This document shows positions 36,601-47,775 of a stretch of 64,000 nt of DNA, one piece after another. Numbering within the stretch: the first letter of the stretch is position 1; each line of letters starts with the position of its first letter. Below the pieces are notes generated by a model. That model saw only the letters and a list, made by a program, of their open reading frames with translations, was not told where the DNA came from and ran no database searches. The position numbers were made by a program, and so were the translations under genes. Source of the stretch: Camellia lanceoleosa (lineage: Eukaryota; Streptophyta; Magnoliopsida; Ericales; Theaceae); contig CM045763.1 in assembly GCA_025200525.1 (NCBI GenBank), positions 59,785,530 through 59,849,529 of the forward strand, in the 5' to 3' direction.

Positions 36601-39600
36601 GATTGGCAGAAAAGTTTTGAAGCAGCGAGTAAGTCTTGTCTACTTCTAACATGGGACGATAGTAATGGTGTTCTTCTGCTGGTCTGTTATGTGGTTAACC
36701 ATTTATTTAGGTTTTGGTCTAGTAACTGTGTGTGGCCTTTGTTGACTCGTTAATATTTCTTGAAATTATACATACTAATATACAAAGATGATTAGAATAT
36801 ATCTCTTATTAGTTTGTAGGAAAAAAATCATTTTGTATCAATTCTTTTTGTTTGATCAGAATATATATTTGTCTGCTTGTGGCACAGGTAAAAAAGTTTG
36901 GGGCTCTTGTTAAAGGCCTACGTGTTGGAATGGATTTGTTGATACTTTTGCAGAATGAGGGGCACATGATCTTATCATTATCGAAAGTTCTAAAGCTTCC
37001 ATTGCTAAATGGTAATGATGGGCTTGATAAATTCCTTGCTCAATTTGAAGCAGCTATAGAAAGTGACTTCCCCAACTACCAGGTCTGCTTTTTTATCATT
37101 TATTAAGCATAATTTCTTCCAAGACTTTCCTGCTTAAGTATCTAGACTACATGGTGAATGCTGGCTGATCTACTAGCATGTCAAATAGATGTTGGCTGTT
37201 ATTAGCGTGCTCTGCATTCGAGTACTATATGATGCAAATGTCACTTTAGATATATACTAATTTATTTGGCTCCAAGGTGGACATCACCTGCAGAGTTATG
37301 TATGAAAGAATCTCACTTTGTGTCATCCAATGTGTTTCTGTTGTAAGCAGGATATCATGCAAGGAAAGCAAGATATACATCTTTATGTATTAATTTGGTT
37401 GTCCTTGTCCAATAGTATGTTAATATTTCTGTTTTTCTGCCTACGTCATGTTCCATTTGAATAGTGGTTGACTGGTTGAGATTCATGATGTTTATGATCA
37501 GTTCAGATGTGTGTCCAAGTCATAAACACTGGTTGAACTAATTTACTACATTTTTCAGTTCTTTAGAACTATAAGGTGAATTAAACTGTGGAAACTGAAG
37601 AAGCAAGTTATGTATTTTTTTCCCTTTTAAGGCTTCTTGATGCTAATTGTGAACTTTAAAGATATAATTGTATCTTGCATGCTAGAAGGAGCATCTAATC
37701 TGATGTTTGGATTGTGGTTTAAGAAAAGGTTATTTGAACTAAGTTCTGCTGGCAAAATGTTGGTGTTGCATCTGTGGTGAAAAAAGCATTTGTTTACCAA
37801 AACATATTGTTCCAGGCTCATGATGACGTGATATATAGCATCTCTTATAGTTCAAATTCAACAAAAAGTTCTACATTGTGTGCTCCTCTGTTGCATATTT
37901 TAAGTTCATTTATCACTAAACATGCTTGTTATCATTCCATGAAATGCAATTGTATAGCATTAGTCATGATGAATGAAGTTCCAACTTGCGTACAACACAC
38001 TAAAATTACCTGCGTAGTGGATTTTATATAAATATTGACTTTCTTTGAGAGTTTGTGATGTTGTAATTGTAATTCAGTATTATCTCTCTCTCTCTCTCTC
38101 TCCACAGAGTCACATGCTACTCCATGTTGTATTTTCTTTTTAGTTTAGAGTGATATCTGTGTCTTTCTAAGTAAATACGGAACATTATTGACATAATTCA
38201 TGGTACCAGGACCATAATGTGATGGACTCAGATGCTGATATACTCTCAATTCTGATTGAGTTGTTTATGGAGAAAGTTGTTGAATGGGCTCAAGTCTGCC
38301 AAGCCATAGATTGTATTGATGTACTAAGATCTTTTGCAGTCACTGCAAGTTCTGCATGTGGGGCTATGTCTAAACCTGTCATTTTACCTCTTTCTAAATC
38401 CACTGGTTTATGCCAAGTAACCAGAGGACCGATTCTTAAAATTAAAGGACTGTGGCATCCTTATGCCCTTGGAGAGAATGGCGAACTACCTGTTCCAAAT
38501 GATGTATACCTCGGAGAGGATACAGATGGCCATCACCCCCGATCTTTACTATTGACTGGACCAAATATGGGTGGAAAATCCACCCTTTTACGTGCTACAT
38601 GTCTAGCTGTTATACTGGCACAGGTTTGTTTTCTTGTGTTAAATTTGGAAGCTTAGTGTAGTGGATAAATGATGGCTCAAGTAGTTTTGAGATAGTGAAG
38701 ATTTTCCCATATTTAATCATCCCTCTTTGTGTGAATAATTTTCCTATGTCTCGCAGCTGGGCTCTTATGTGCCTTGTGAGATGTGTGTTCTTTCCCTTGC
38801 GGATATCATTTTCACGAGGCTTGGTTCCACTGACCGAATCATGACTGGCGAGAGTAAGTTCTCTTCAGCAAGCTGACATTGATTTTATTTGACTGTTTAA
38901 ATCGGTTTTTGTGGTTTAAAATTGGCTCATTGAGGACATCATAAATTATTGGATTTTTATTGTTGAATGTATTATGTTCTATCTTTCAACTCTGAGAAAC
39001 AAAGGAACGCACGCTATGTTGGGAAACATCTGATAATGTGGCTATGGAAGAAGAGTTGGTGGCAGAGGTAGACAACAAAGTCGTTGTTGCACTGTTGTGA
39101 TCTGACTGGGCACTAACAGTCTTTATGGTGATGATGTTAGGTTCATGGACGGTTTTGATAGTTATAATGGTGGTGTATTGGTGCTGGAGGGGTATTTAAA
39201 TGTTAGTGATAGACAGATTAGCTGTTATAGTGGAATTATAAATATGCTTATCAATTTATAGACTGACAAAAGGTACAGCTTTTGATCAATGTTAATTGAT
39301 ATGAGACCCAATGTGCTGATCCTGACGTTACATAAGTACATTATGAAAAAGTTGATTATCACACCACAATTTGAATGCATTTGGTTGATTCTCTTTGGAT
39401 GGTCCCATTATCCAAGATATTCAACATTTAAAGTTGATTGAGGCTTCCATTTATGATATTAACCAGTTTTTCTCCTGAGATTTGAAAGTAGGCAATTCAG
39501 GTTGAAACTCGGAATACACATGAAGACAGCCTCTTTTGTAATTGACTTCTCTGATTATGTTATTCAATGTTGACCTCCATTTTTGTAGGTACTTTCTTCA

Positions 39601-40593
39601 TTGAGTGCACAGAAACAGCATCAGTTCTTCAAAATGCCACACAAGATTCTCTAGTTCTTCTTGATGAATTAGGTCGAGGAACAAGCACCTTTGATGGATA
39701 CGCTATCGCATATGCTGTGAGATTTCAGTATTTTCTCTTTTTACTCGTTTTAACTCCTTGAAATATCCTCTTGCTAGATAACTTGTATTTTGTACTTCTT
39801 GAAATATGCTCTTGTGAACAAGGGTTATATGTAAAACTCATAGGTTATGATGTTACAGAACGAATGTCTAGATTTTAGTTAGCAAAAACTTGTCTTATAT
39901 CTTAAATATCATTCTAGAAGGATGGCCATCTTTATGGGACTGCATAAAAAGATTGAATGAACTAGGTCAAAAATTTTGAGCTGGCTAATAAATTAATATG
40001 TTTAATTAACCATTCAATCTGGAATTATGGTTTATCCTCTATTTTTTTTAATGTATGTCCTGGTTTTAAAGAGTATTTTCTCTTTGTATGATATGCATTC
40101 CTGAATACCTGCGCAGGTATTTCGTCATCTTGTTGAGAAGGTCAACTGTCGGTTACTCTTTGCGACACATTATCACCCACTGACAAAGGAGTTTGCTCAT
40201 CATCCACATGTTATACTACAACACATGGCCTGCACTTTCAAGTCGAAATCTGAGAACTCATCTGAAGGAGTTGAGGATTTAGTTTTCCTGTACCGGCTGA
40301 CCTTTGGAGCATGCCCAGAGAGCTATGGAATGCAAGTGGCGCTCATGGCCGGGATCCCAAAACAGGTGGTTGAAGCTGCATCAAGAGCTGGACAAGTGAT
40401 GAAAGAATCGATTGGGGAAAGTTTCAAGTCGAGTGAGCGGAGGTCTGAGTTTTCGACTCTACATGAAGAGTGGTTGAAGACCCTCTTAGCTATCTCAAAG
40501 ACTGAAGAAGGCAATTTTGATGATAATGATGCATTTGACACATTGTTTTGCTTGTGGCATGAGCTGAAAAGCTCATATCAAATGGGTAAATAA
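27676..40593 (+). CDS. MSH7: MSH7, plant MutS homologue (mismatch repair)
   Basis: Spliced from 17 exons: 27676-28025, 28853-29402, 30139-30234, 30352-30407, 30726-30792, 32422-32517, 33997-34128, 34232-34265, 34369-34416, 35818-36017, 36106-36232, 36351-36628, 36888-37082, 38210-38623, 38757-38853, 39589-39716, 40117-40593. All phases agree and the product is 1,114 residues, close to Arabidopsis MSH7. The start begins [11 protein letters not shown], a PCNA-binding (PIP-like) motif with Leu in place of the second aromatic. The mismatch-contact F-x-E (GKFYELYE) is at Phe303/Glu305, Walker [10 protein letters not shown] at 860-868, and Walker [11 protein letters not shown] with Asp939/Glu940. 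MSH7 is a plant-specific MSH6 relative that pairs with MSH2 in the nucleus and favours some base-base mismatches. All introns are GT-AG except intron 11 (GC-AG). No frameshift was seen. Confidence 0.95.
29460..29749. mobile_element. MITE in MSH7 intron 2
   Basis: The ends are inverted: GGGTGTGTTTGGTTTGTATTT on the left (21 nt; core GTTTGGTTTGT), and the complement AAAACAAACCAAACCTAGAT on the right. Inner TTTTGAGA/TCTCAAAA arms are also mirrored. No ORF. Confidence 0.55.
33325..33470 (+). mobile_element. SINE-like copy in MSH7 intron 6
   Basis: It reads GGGTGATCATTGGTTCCATA with a box-A-like start, then GGGGTCAAGTCTTGAGGCAA around a box-B-like motif, then CACTATGCCAAAGGTTGG and ATACCC. This is the order seen in tRNA-derived Au-type plant SINEs. 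The same family seems to occur inverted at 55690-55795 and 59985-60135. Confidence 0.5.
33590..33865 (+). mobile_element. Truncated LINE 3' tail in MSH7 intron 6
   Basis: CTTTGTATTCTCATTTTCCT then GATTTATCAATAAAGTCTGT followed by an A-rich tail (33848-33875) resembles the 3' end of plant L1-type LINEs. There is no coding part. Confidence 0.45.
34563..34930. mobile_element. MITE in MSH7 intron 9
   Basis: The left end GTAGTGTTTGGTTTACTTTT is mirrored by the right end (TAAAACTAAACCAAACAGAC). AT-rich interior, no ORF. It directly abuts the next MITE. Confidence 0.55.
34936..35097. mobile_element. 162-bp MITE in MSH7 intron 9 (family shared with GNL2 intron 1)
   Basis: TIRs ATGCTGTGTTTGGTTGGGGG and the inverted CCCCCTAACCAAACACAGCAT end (21 nt). 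The core TAAAACATGCCTATATTTCA reappears reverse-complemented at about 51035-51055 in GNL2. Confidence 0.8.
36233..36350 (+). other. GC-AG intron 11 of MSH7
   Basis: Exon 11 ends CCATCAG and the intron starts GCAAGT. It ends GAGTTTCAG before GTACACTTTAC. Reading across gives [11 protein letters not shown], as in the MSH7 family, so the GC donor is required by the protein. Confidence 0.8.
38083..38102. repeat. (CT)n microsatellite in MSH7 intron 13
   Basis: A short pure CT run of 10 repeats, ahead of the exon 14 acceptor at 38209. Confidence 0.9.
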
Positions 40594-41348
40594 GAGGACG
40601 AAGCCAAATAGTCTGGATTGTTGAAATTTGGAGCAGTATGACAAAATCTTGACATGGTTAAAACTTGTTTCTCTTGTTGGAAGAGAATGCAATAACTCCA
40701 CTATTTTGCTCACTCTTGTAAATGTTTAATTTGGTTGTATTATAAATTGGTATGTTGAAACTCGATCTCAACCACACTATTCTCCACGCATCCTAAATGA
40801 CATGATTTAGTGGGAACTTGATGTCAACCACACAATTCTCAACGCACTCTAAACGACACGATTTAGCGGGAATTTTGAAACACAATCAAACGGTTGAAAA
40901 TGTATCGGAACAAAGGAGCTGAATTCTTTGTGTAGTTAGGAGCATGTGGTAATGTATATTAGGGTTGGGCACGGCCGGTGACCCGCCCATTCCAACTCGC
41001 ATTTTAAAGGGCTTCCCTGCTTCCAATCTCTTTCTGCTTATTTCATAATCAAATACGGGACTAATAATTGGGTGGGTCTCACATGTTCTCTCTACTTTCA
41101 ATCTAAAGAGTAGTGAGATAGTCAAACATGTTATAACATTATTGAATTATATTAGCATTTGGCAATGTGTATCTATCTTTGGAAACGGTTCACAACGGTA
41201 AAGTTTCCAGTTCATTGATTAATTCCCCTACCTTGTAATATAAAAATTAATTTTTTTTTTCTCTTGATGGATTAAAGTGGAATAGTGGATTAAAACGTTG
41301 AAAATGAGAACAAACATGAAATTTGAACGGTGGACTTTTAAAAGTATG

Positions 41349-41492
41349 AAAATGTTATAGGTCTTAAATTTTTTATCAAATAAATAATTAAATGTCTCAC
41401 ATGGGTATGAGGTTTACAAAATTGCAGACTCCATACTCATGTGAGATATTTAGTAATTTGTTTGCTAGAAAATTTGGTATCCTAACATTACC
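41349..41492. mobile_element. MITE, copy a (144 bp)
   Basis: Arms AATGTTATAGGTCTTAAATT and, from the right, TAATGTTAGGATACCAAATT. It is a hairpin around CTCACATG...CATGTGAG. Absent from duplication unit 2 (empty site near 44690). Confidence 0.7.
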
Positions 41493-42739
41493 CTTAAAGT
41501 AATATTTGTTGGTCCAAAATGTTGCTGTGTGATCACACTTGAGGGTAATGTTTATAATTCACATGAGTGAGTTTTGAGTCTTTGATCAATATTTGATTTT
41601 ATATTGTATTCAAACACTCAAAAATATGTAATATATATCAAGATAGGTTTTTCATGCATAAATCATTATGATTATGTGATATGCAAGAATCTCATTCAAA
41701 GTTTGGTCATGAGCATCTTATGCATTACTTCCAACTACAAAATTGACATTTTCTTTGGAGATTTGCCAATTCTTTTGGTAACTGATTTTAATATAAAAGA
41801 AAGTATTACACATAAGTGGAAAGAGTTGAGAAGCGAAGATTGTTATGCATTTGCTTAATATTTTGAAAATGATTTGGTTGATTAAAGCTTGAGATATTGG
41901 GGAGAATTAATGAAACAATTACAAGGATGCTAGCATAGTTTTTGTTATTAGTGTGAACTCAATTTTATGAAATTAGACTTGTACTATTGTTCTAAACCCA
42001 TAAAGCCTTTGTGGGTTGGAAACTTTGAACCAAACCCATTTTAGATTTCCAACCAAAATAAAAATGTTAAAAGTTAAAAAAGAGTTGTGAATTGAGAAAC
42101 CAAAAATGAAATACCGATTTCCGACAAAAATAAAATTACAAAGAGTTTAAAAAGAAAGAAATTAGAAGTTTATTATTAGAAAAATTACCAATAAATTCTA
42201 TCTCAGGATTACAAGTGGGTCTAATTAAATTTCAATGGGAACAATTAAATTCTATTTTTGATAAATTGTTCTCAAAGATGCAATTTTAAATATTTTAAAA
42301 ATAAGCAAAATTTTAAAATTTTTAAAAATAAGTAAATTCTATTAAACAAATGTTTTTGCCAAGATTACCATGTTAGTTTGTTAGGTTTTTGCCAATACTG
42401 GGAGATGTTAGTTTGTTTGTTAGTTAGTTTTTTTTGGAGGAGGTTCATTTTTTTTTTTTGGTCCTCGATATATTTTTACCATATTATTAGAGTGAAAAAG
42501 GGAGATTCAAACAAAAAAAAAAAATACTTGTATCATTTTTTGAGAACAGATAACTAATATAAATTAATATCATTAAAGTTTTACAGACTTAGCTAACTTG
42601 TGGGCTGGCATAACAACTTCGGTAGTGGCCTTAGTTGCACAAATACTAACAAAACACCGAATACAAGCTTTTATAAATGATATTATCGTTGATACTTCCC
42701 AATCCGGTGCAACTTGAGAGTCTGTTAAAATAACAATAC

Positions 42740-42882
42740 TTAATGTTAGAGATACCAAATTTTCTATTAAATGAATGACGAAATGTCTTATATGGTTGTG
42801 GGGTTCATAATTTTTTGAATCCCACACTCATGTGAGACATTTGATAATTCATTTGCTAGAAAATTTGAGACCTATAGCATTT
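42740..42882. mobile_element. MITE, copy b (143 bp)
   Basis: Same family as 41349-41492: TTAATGTTAGAGATACCAAA at one end, TTTGAGACCTATAGCATTTT at the other, with CACTCATGTGAGACATTTGA inside. Confidence 0.7.
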
Positions 42883-43489
42883 TCCAATTACTAATACTTG
42901 GCATCATTATGACTAGAACTAGAGAACTTCTTGATGGCATTGTGTACCAATATTGGGTCTATTTCAGTGATCAAAATCATTAATTTTTTTTAGACTTATA
43001 AAATAGATCATTTAGGTAAATAATCAAATTAATCAGATATCAATTGTCACATGTTTAGATTACATTTTTCTTAAAAAATAAATGATGAATATTATTTAAA
43101 AAAATAGGCAGTCAATTTTGTGTAAACATCTTGCTTTTTTGCACCGTAATTTGTTTATGACTTGGAATTGAGATAGGCACACAATGGCCACCCTACCTCA
43201 TTTTATTATTGATTGGTGGAACTGGGCATAGGATTATTCGACCTGCATAACCCGACCTGACCCGAATGGGCGGTTTTGCAAATTCATAGGGTAGGGTGCG
43301 TTTAGAATATTTAATTTAATTTAATTAATTTTTTTAACTTGGACCGTTCATCTATGATCTATCCTAGATATTTTTATTTTGACCAAACAAACCAAACCCT
43401 AATGCATTAGGAAACAATTTTCATAAGCTCTTATCTGAAACATGAATCAGCAAAAATGTTGAGAATCATAATTGATGAAGAGATGCAAT

Positions 43490-43526
43490 ATTTTCTTCTT
43501 CTTTCTTTCTTTCTTCTTTTTCTTCT

Positions 43527-43560
<34 letters not shown>

Positions 43561-43562
43561 CT
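43490..43562. repeat. Polypyrimidine tract with about 35 T
   Basis: TTCTTC repeats followed by a long pure T run. The exact length of this run is unreliable in any assembly. Confidence 0.9.
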
Positions 43563-44129
43563 TGGATATATATATACATAAGTTTTTTTTTTTTTTATAG
43601 AAAGTATATATATAAGTTTTCTTGGAAAAGAATGATGCCTTAGGCTTGTTAATGAATCAGGTAACAACTTTATGAATCATGTACATTTTGTGTAATATTA
43701 AAAAATGTAATGTGTTAGTATTTATTTATAACTAAAAACTTCTGGGTTGAGTTTCTGTATGGTAGGAATTTTTAGCATCCCCTATAAAATTGTCCATTCA
43801 TTCGTTTTGAATGTATCATTGAGAGAACCATACCTGAAATCCCAATCCTGGTCTTTTTTTTGTTTGATCTGCATTATGAGTACTGCTTAGCCTAACTTGT
43901 GCTTCTGTCATTGAACAGAACCGTGATGCATGGAATTGGAATTTTATAATTTTATAAGTTTGAATGATTTGTTTGTGTTAGGAATTGATTTTGTTGTGTT
44001 TTTACTTTTATGAGTTTTAATTCATTAATTCATTAATTATTAATGTTGGAGCATTTTAAAAAATTGGGGGAAAATGGCCCAAAATAAATATTTACAAAAT
44101 GGGAAAAAAAAACTCAAAAATAAATTTTT

Positions 44130-44325
44130 AAAGAAAAAAGTCCAAACCGTAAACCGCAAACCACTCGCAACCACCGGCATATCCGCGAATCCTATTCATA
44201 CAAACTACAGATCGCACAACGGGCGGTTACGGGTTGACTTTTTCCCAAACTATATAAATGCAGGTGGGTCAAAATCGAACCGCAAACCGCACAAATCCGA
44301 TTGGCAACCACCCCTAGGTGACACT
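44130..44325. mobile_element. hAT-like terminal remnant
   Basis: It has repeated AACCGCAAACC-type motifs, GGGCGGTTACGGGTTG, and an end GGCAACCACCCCTAG, whose complement CTAGGGGTGGTTGCC resembles hAT non-autonomous ends. Related GC-rich phrases lie at about 40962-41000 (GGGCACGGCCGGTGACCCGC) and 43235-43295. Confidence 0.4.
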
Positions 44326-45649
44326 ATGTGTTAATGATGACGTAGTATCATCATTGTACTGAATTTTTACTCGAGATTTAGATCTAATCCTTCCTATTCC
44401 ATAATCAAACATTGGACTAACAATTCGGTGGTTCTCAAATATTTTCTACTTTCAATCCCACTAATCAAACGTGCCCCAGCATTATTGAGTTATACAAGTA
44501 TGTGGCACTCTGTATCCATCTATTCTTGGAAACTCTTCACAAAGGTAAACTTTTCAGTTCATTGATTAATTCCCCTACCTTGTAATATAAAAATTGATTT
44601 TTTTTTCCTTGATGGATTAAAGTGGAATAGTGGATTAAAATGTTGAAAATGAGAACAAACATGAAATTTGAACGGTGGGGTTTTAAAAAGGAATAGTTGT
44701 TGGTCCAATATGTTGCTGTTTGATCACACTCGAGCTAATGTTTATAATTCACATGAGTGAGTTGGAGTCTTGATCAATAGATACAAATCTTGATCAATAT
44801 TTGATTTACATTGTATTCAAACACTTGTAAAAATATTCAATAAATATCAAGATAGGTTTTTCATGTATAAATCATTATGATTGTGTGATATGCATAAATC
44901 TCATTCAAAGTTTGGGCATGACCATCTTATCTATGACTTCCAACTATAGAATGGACATTTTATTTTGAAGATGTGTCAATTCTTTTGGTATCTGATTTTA
45001 ATATAGAAAAAAACTATTACACACTCAAGACTTATTTGCCTAATATTTTGAAAATGGGTTGGTTGACTAACTCTTGAGATATTGGGGAGAACTAATGTAC
45101 CAATAACAAATATTGTTGCCCAACTATGTAAGTTATTCTTGTTTGTGTTAACTCAATTTTATAAAATCATACTTGTATTATTGACACCTAAAGCCACGTT
45201 AAGCTAAATTGTGAGATTAAAAGTAATTCGTTAAAATTTTATAATTACAAATGTACGACAAAAATAGAAATACAAAAGATAAAATTAGGAATGAACAAAA
45301 CAAATAAGAAGTTTATTATTTAAAATTATTCAAATGTATTAAAGTTTGTTATGGTAGCTTTAGAAATAAAATTTAGAGCAATCTTTATAAATTTGGCAAA
45401 GATCCCTTGCCAATGTTTTATGATGATACAATGGTAAAAGTATAGCTAAACATTTTTTATTGCATAAAGTTCTTAAACTAATTTCTAGACATCTTTTCAT
45501 ATTTATATTTACAGAGGTGTGAGCTGTGTGCTTAAAATATAAATTTTAATTTTGAATTGATAACAGATTTTATATATTGTTTAAGTGAAGAAAGTATTTC
45601 TAGTAAGTTAAGTGAATGGTTTTAGGTTCAAGTCTTGTATCCCTCTTTT

Positions 45650-45933
45650 AACTACTATTTTTTTTTTCCCTTTTAGATGGAGAATTTTTTTTCCCTCTTT
45701 CAAATGGAAGATCCCCCTCCCTAGATGGAGAAATTGACACTTGATGTAATTGTTTTTTATTTTTTTCCTTTTAGATGGAAAAATTGACACTTGATGCAAT
45801 TGTTTTTTATTTTTTTCCTTTTAGATGGAAAAATTGACCCTTGATGCAATTGTTTTTTATTTTTTTCCTTTTAGGTAGAGAAATTTCTTTATTTTTCCTT
45901 TTAGATGGAGAAATTGACACTTGATGCAAGAAG
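45650..45933. repeat. Minisatellite, roughly 55-bp units
   Basis: CCTTTTAGATGGAAAAATTG followed by ACACTTGATGCAATTG and a T-rich spacer recurs about four times. The array continues beyond the solo LTR at 47690 (CCTTTTAGATAGAGAAATTG). Confidence 0.8.
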
Positions 45934-47637
45934 TGTAAAACTCAAGTTGTGTATAGGATTATTTTATTGGATAGATTAATAATTAAATTAATTTATATGG
46001 GTCATTTATTAATATTAAAGAATTAGTTATGAGATGGCATTATATTTCCTATTACTTAGATGGATAATTTTGTAACTTTGAGAAATTAGGTTAATAAGCC
46101 CACCTGTTGTGGCTTCAAGTTTTGGAAAACAAACAAAACAAAGGTTGGGAATTACTCCATAGGCGGCTAGGGTTTGAGAAGGTAAAAGAAAAAAAGAAAA
46201 GAAAAAAAGAAGAGAGGTTCAAGTGAGGCTGCAATAGGGATTGGAGGCAGCACGTTGGTGATTTTGGGACACCCATTGGTTAAGGTAAAATCTGTATTTA
46301 CTGTTAATTATTAAGTTTATGTTGAGGAATTTAACAATCAATGCATTAAGGGGATTTGGAAGATCTTTAGGTGTATACTTAGATTTTGAGAATTAGGTGC
46401 AATGTGTAAGTGTAACTTTGGGTGGGTAATAGAAACAATGGAATTTTGTATCATGGGTAATGATGTGTTTGGCTATAAAGTTGGGTTGAATGGTTTAATC
46501 ACTTGGATATTAAAGCAATACATTAATCTAATATGGTGGGGCTTTTGTGGGTGTATGTAATACGTAAAAATATTAATTTATTTGAGGTTTTTGTTTATTT
46601 GGTTTGTGTGATTGAAGTGGTGGAACTAGGTGTTTGGAGTTGGTGTTGGAATATTATTTCTAAGCGTTTGGAGTAAGTAATCATCTATCACTGTTGGTTC
46701 ATTTTTATTCCTATTAAATCGTTTAAAATCATAAATATTTATTTAGAGCCTTTATGTTCTCTTAAAATAAAATATGTGTCAAGTATAAAACAACATCAAA
46801 TATTATTATGAAAATTATTTGAATATTTTGTGGAATTATTCTGAAAATTGTACTAAACGTTTATTTTGAAAATATCAAATATTTTATTTAAAATTTGTTT
46901 ATTGTTTGAATTTTGAATATCACTCTAGTCTGACTATGATTTGGACCCTAGTCAATGGGGGTTATTTATTGGCACAAAAACTAGTTTCTTTTGGAGCTTT
47001 ACCACCGGCCTATGTGTGATTCTGGGCCTTGTCACAGATTAAGTGACCGTAGTCACCAAGACTTGGGTTTTGTGAATCAAATCATTGAACTATCTGAATA
47101 TTGAACCATCGATTTGAATGACGAATTTACTTTGAATTATCTTGTTGTTTTTTCAATTAAAATGTATTGTACATTGTTTATTTTTAGCTATGAAACAATC
47201 TTACAACTAATCGTTCATTTATTGAATTGTAGCAAAAATTATATTTATTGGTTATCGACTATTTATTTTTTTTGTATACTTGATCCAGCTAGCAGTGATG
47301 GTTGGTTATTTACTGGGTTGTCTAGCTTTCCCTTATTTTATTTTATTTTTTTCAAATTTTGAGGAATAGAGCTGCGTGGGGTTTTTACTGGGGGGGATTG
47401 CCAAGAGTAGGACTGTGATTTAAGTACTTGGTTTATTATGTTGGTTAGTGGATTATATTAGTGGACTTGGTGGACAATTTCATATTATAAGAATTATCTA
47501 TTATTATGGATTTTAGCATTATGATATTTAACGATTTAATTTGAGTATTTTACATTGTTGGTTATGTATTGGACTCTTGGCATTGTATGCTCACTTAAAT
47601 GAGTGTGCGGCGTTGTCACGGAGTTTGGGACGTGACA
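45934..47637 (+). mobile_element. Solo LTR of a Ty3/gypsy element, probably chromovirus (Tekay/Del-like), 1,704 bp
   Basis: It starts TGTAAAACTCAAGTTG and ends GTTTGGGACGTGACA. A perfect 5-bp target duplication AGAAG flanks it (45929-45933 and 47638-47642). No gag or pol lies inside. The GACGTGACA end and CTCACTTAAATGAGTGTGCG just before it resemble LTR ends of Tekay/Del elements, which is from general knowledge and not a search. It lies within a minisatellite. Orientation is inferred from that 3' end. Confidence 0.8.
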
Positions 47638-47775
47638 AGAAGAGAAGACCACTTCGCAAAAGGAGAGAAAGAAGTTCATAGATTTTTTTCCTTTTAGATA
47701 GAGAAATTGATACGTGGTACAGGAAGAGAAGGCCACTCGGCAAAAGGAGAGAACGAAGTTCATGAATACCAAATA
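47638..47775. repeat. Minisatellite remainder, two units of about 80 bp
   Basis: AAGAGAAGACCACTTCGCAA and AAGAGAAGGCCACTCGGCAA, each followed by AAGGAGAGAA[A/C]GAAGTTCAT. Together with 45650-45933 this was one array before the LTR inserted. Confidence 0.7.

Larger units (their letters stand above)
41025..43240. repeat. Direct intergenic duplication, unit 1
   Basis: It matches 44390-48470 in the same order. Shared anchors are CAGTTCATTGATTAATTCCC (41210; 44560), GATGGATTAAAGTGGAATAG (41267; 44611), AATTCACATGAGTGAGTT (41556; 44746), GAGATATTGGGGAGAA (41889; 45075), CATATTATTAGAGTGAAAAA (42479; 48132) and CAATATTGGGTC (42949; 48281). It carries a MITE (41349-41492) that unit 2 lacks. Confidence 0.75.

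Noticed and set aside
43431..43667. 78-residue - strand Lys/Arg-rich frame
   Set aside because: It is only the translation of a poly-T/TTC tract.
44074..44334. 86-residue basic frame
   Set aside because: It overlaps a hAT-like remnant made of AACCGC repeats and has no homology I recognise.
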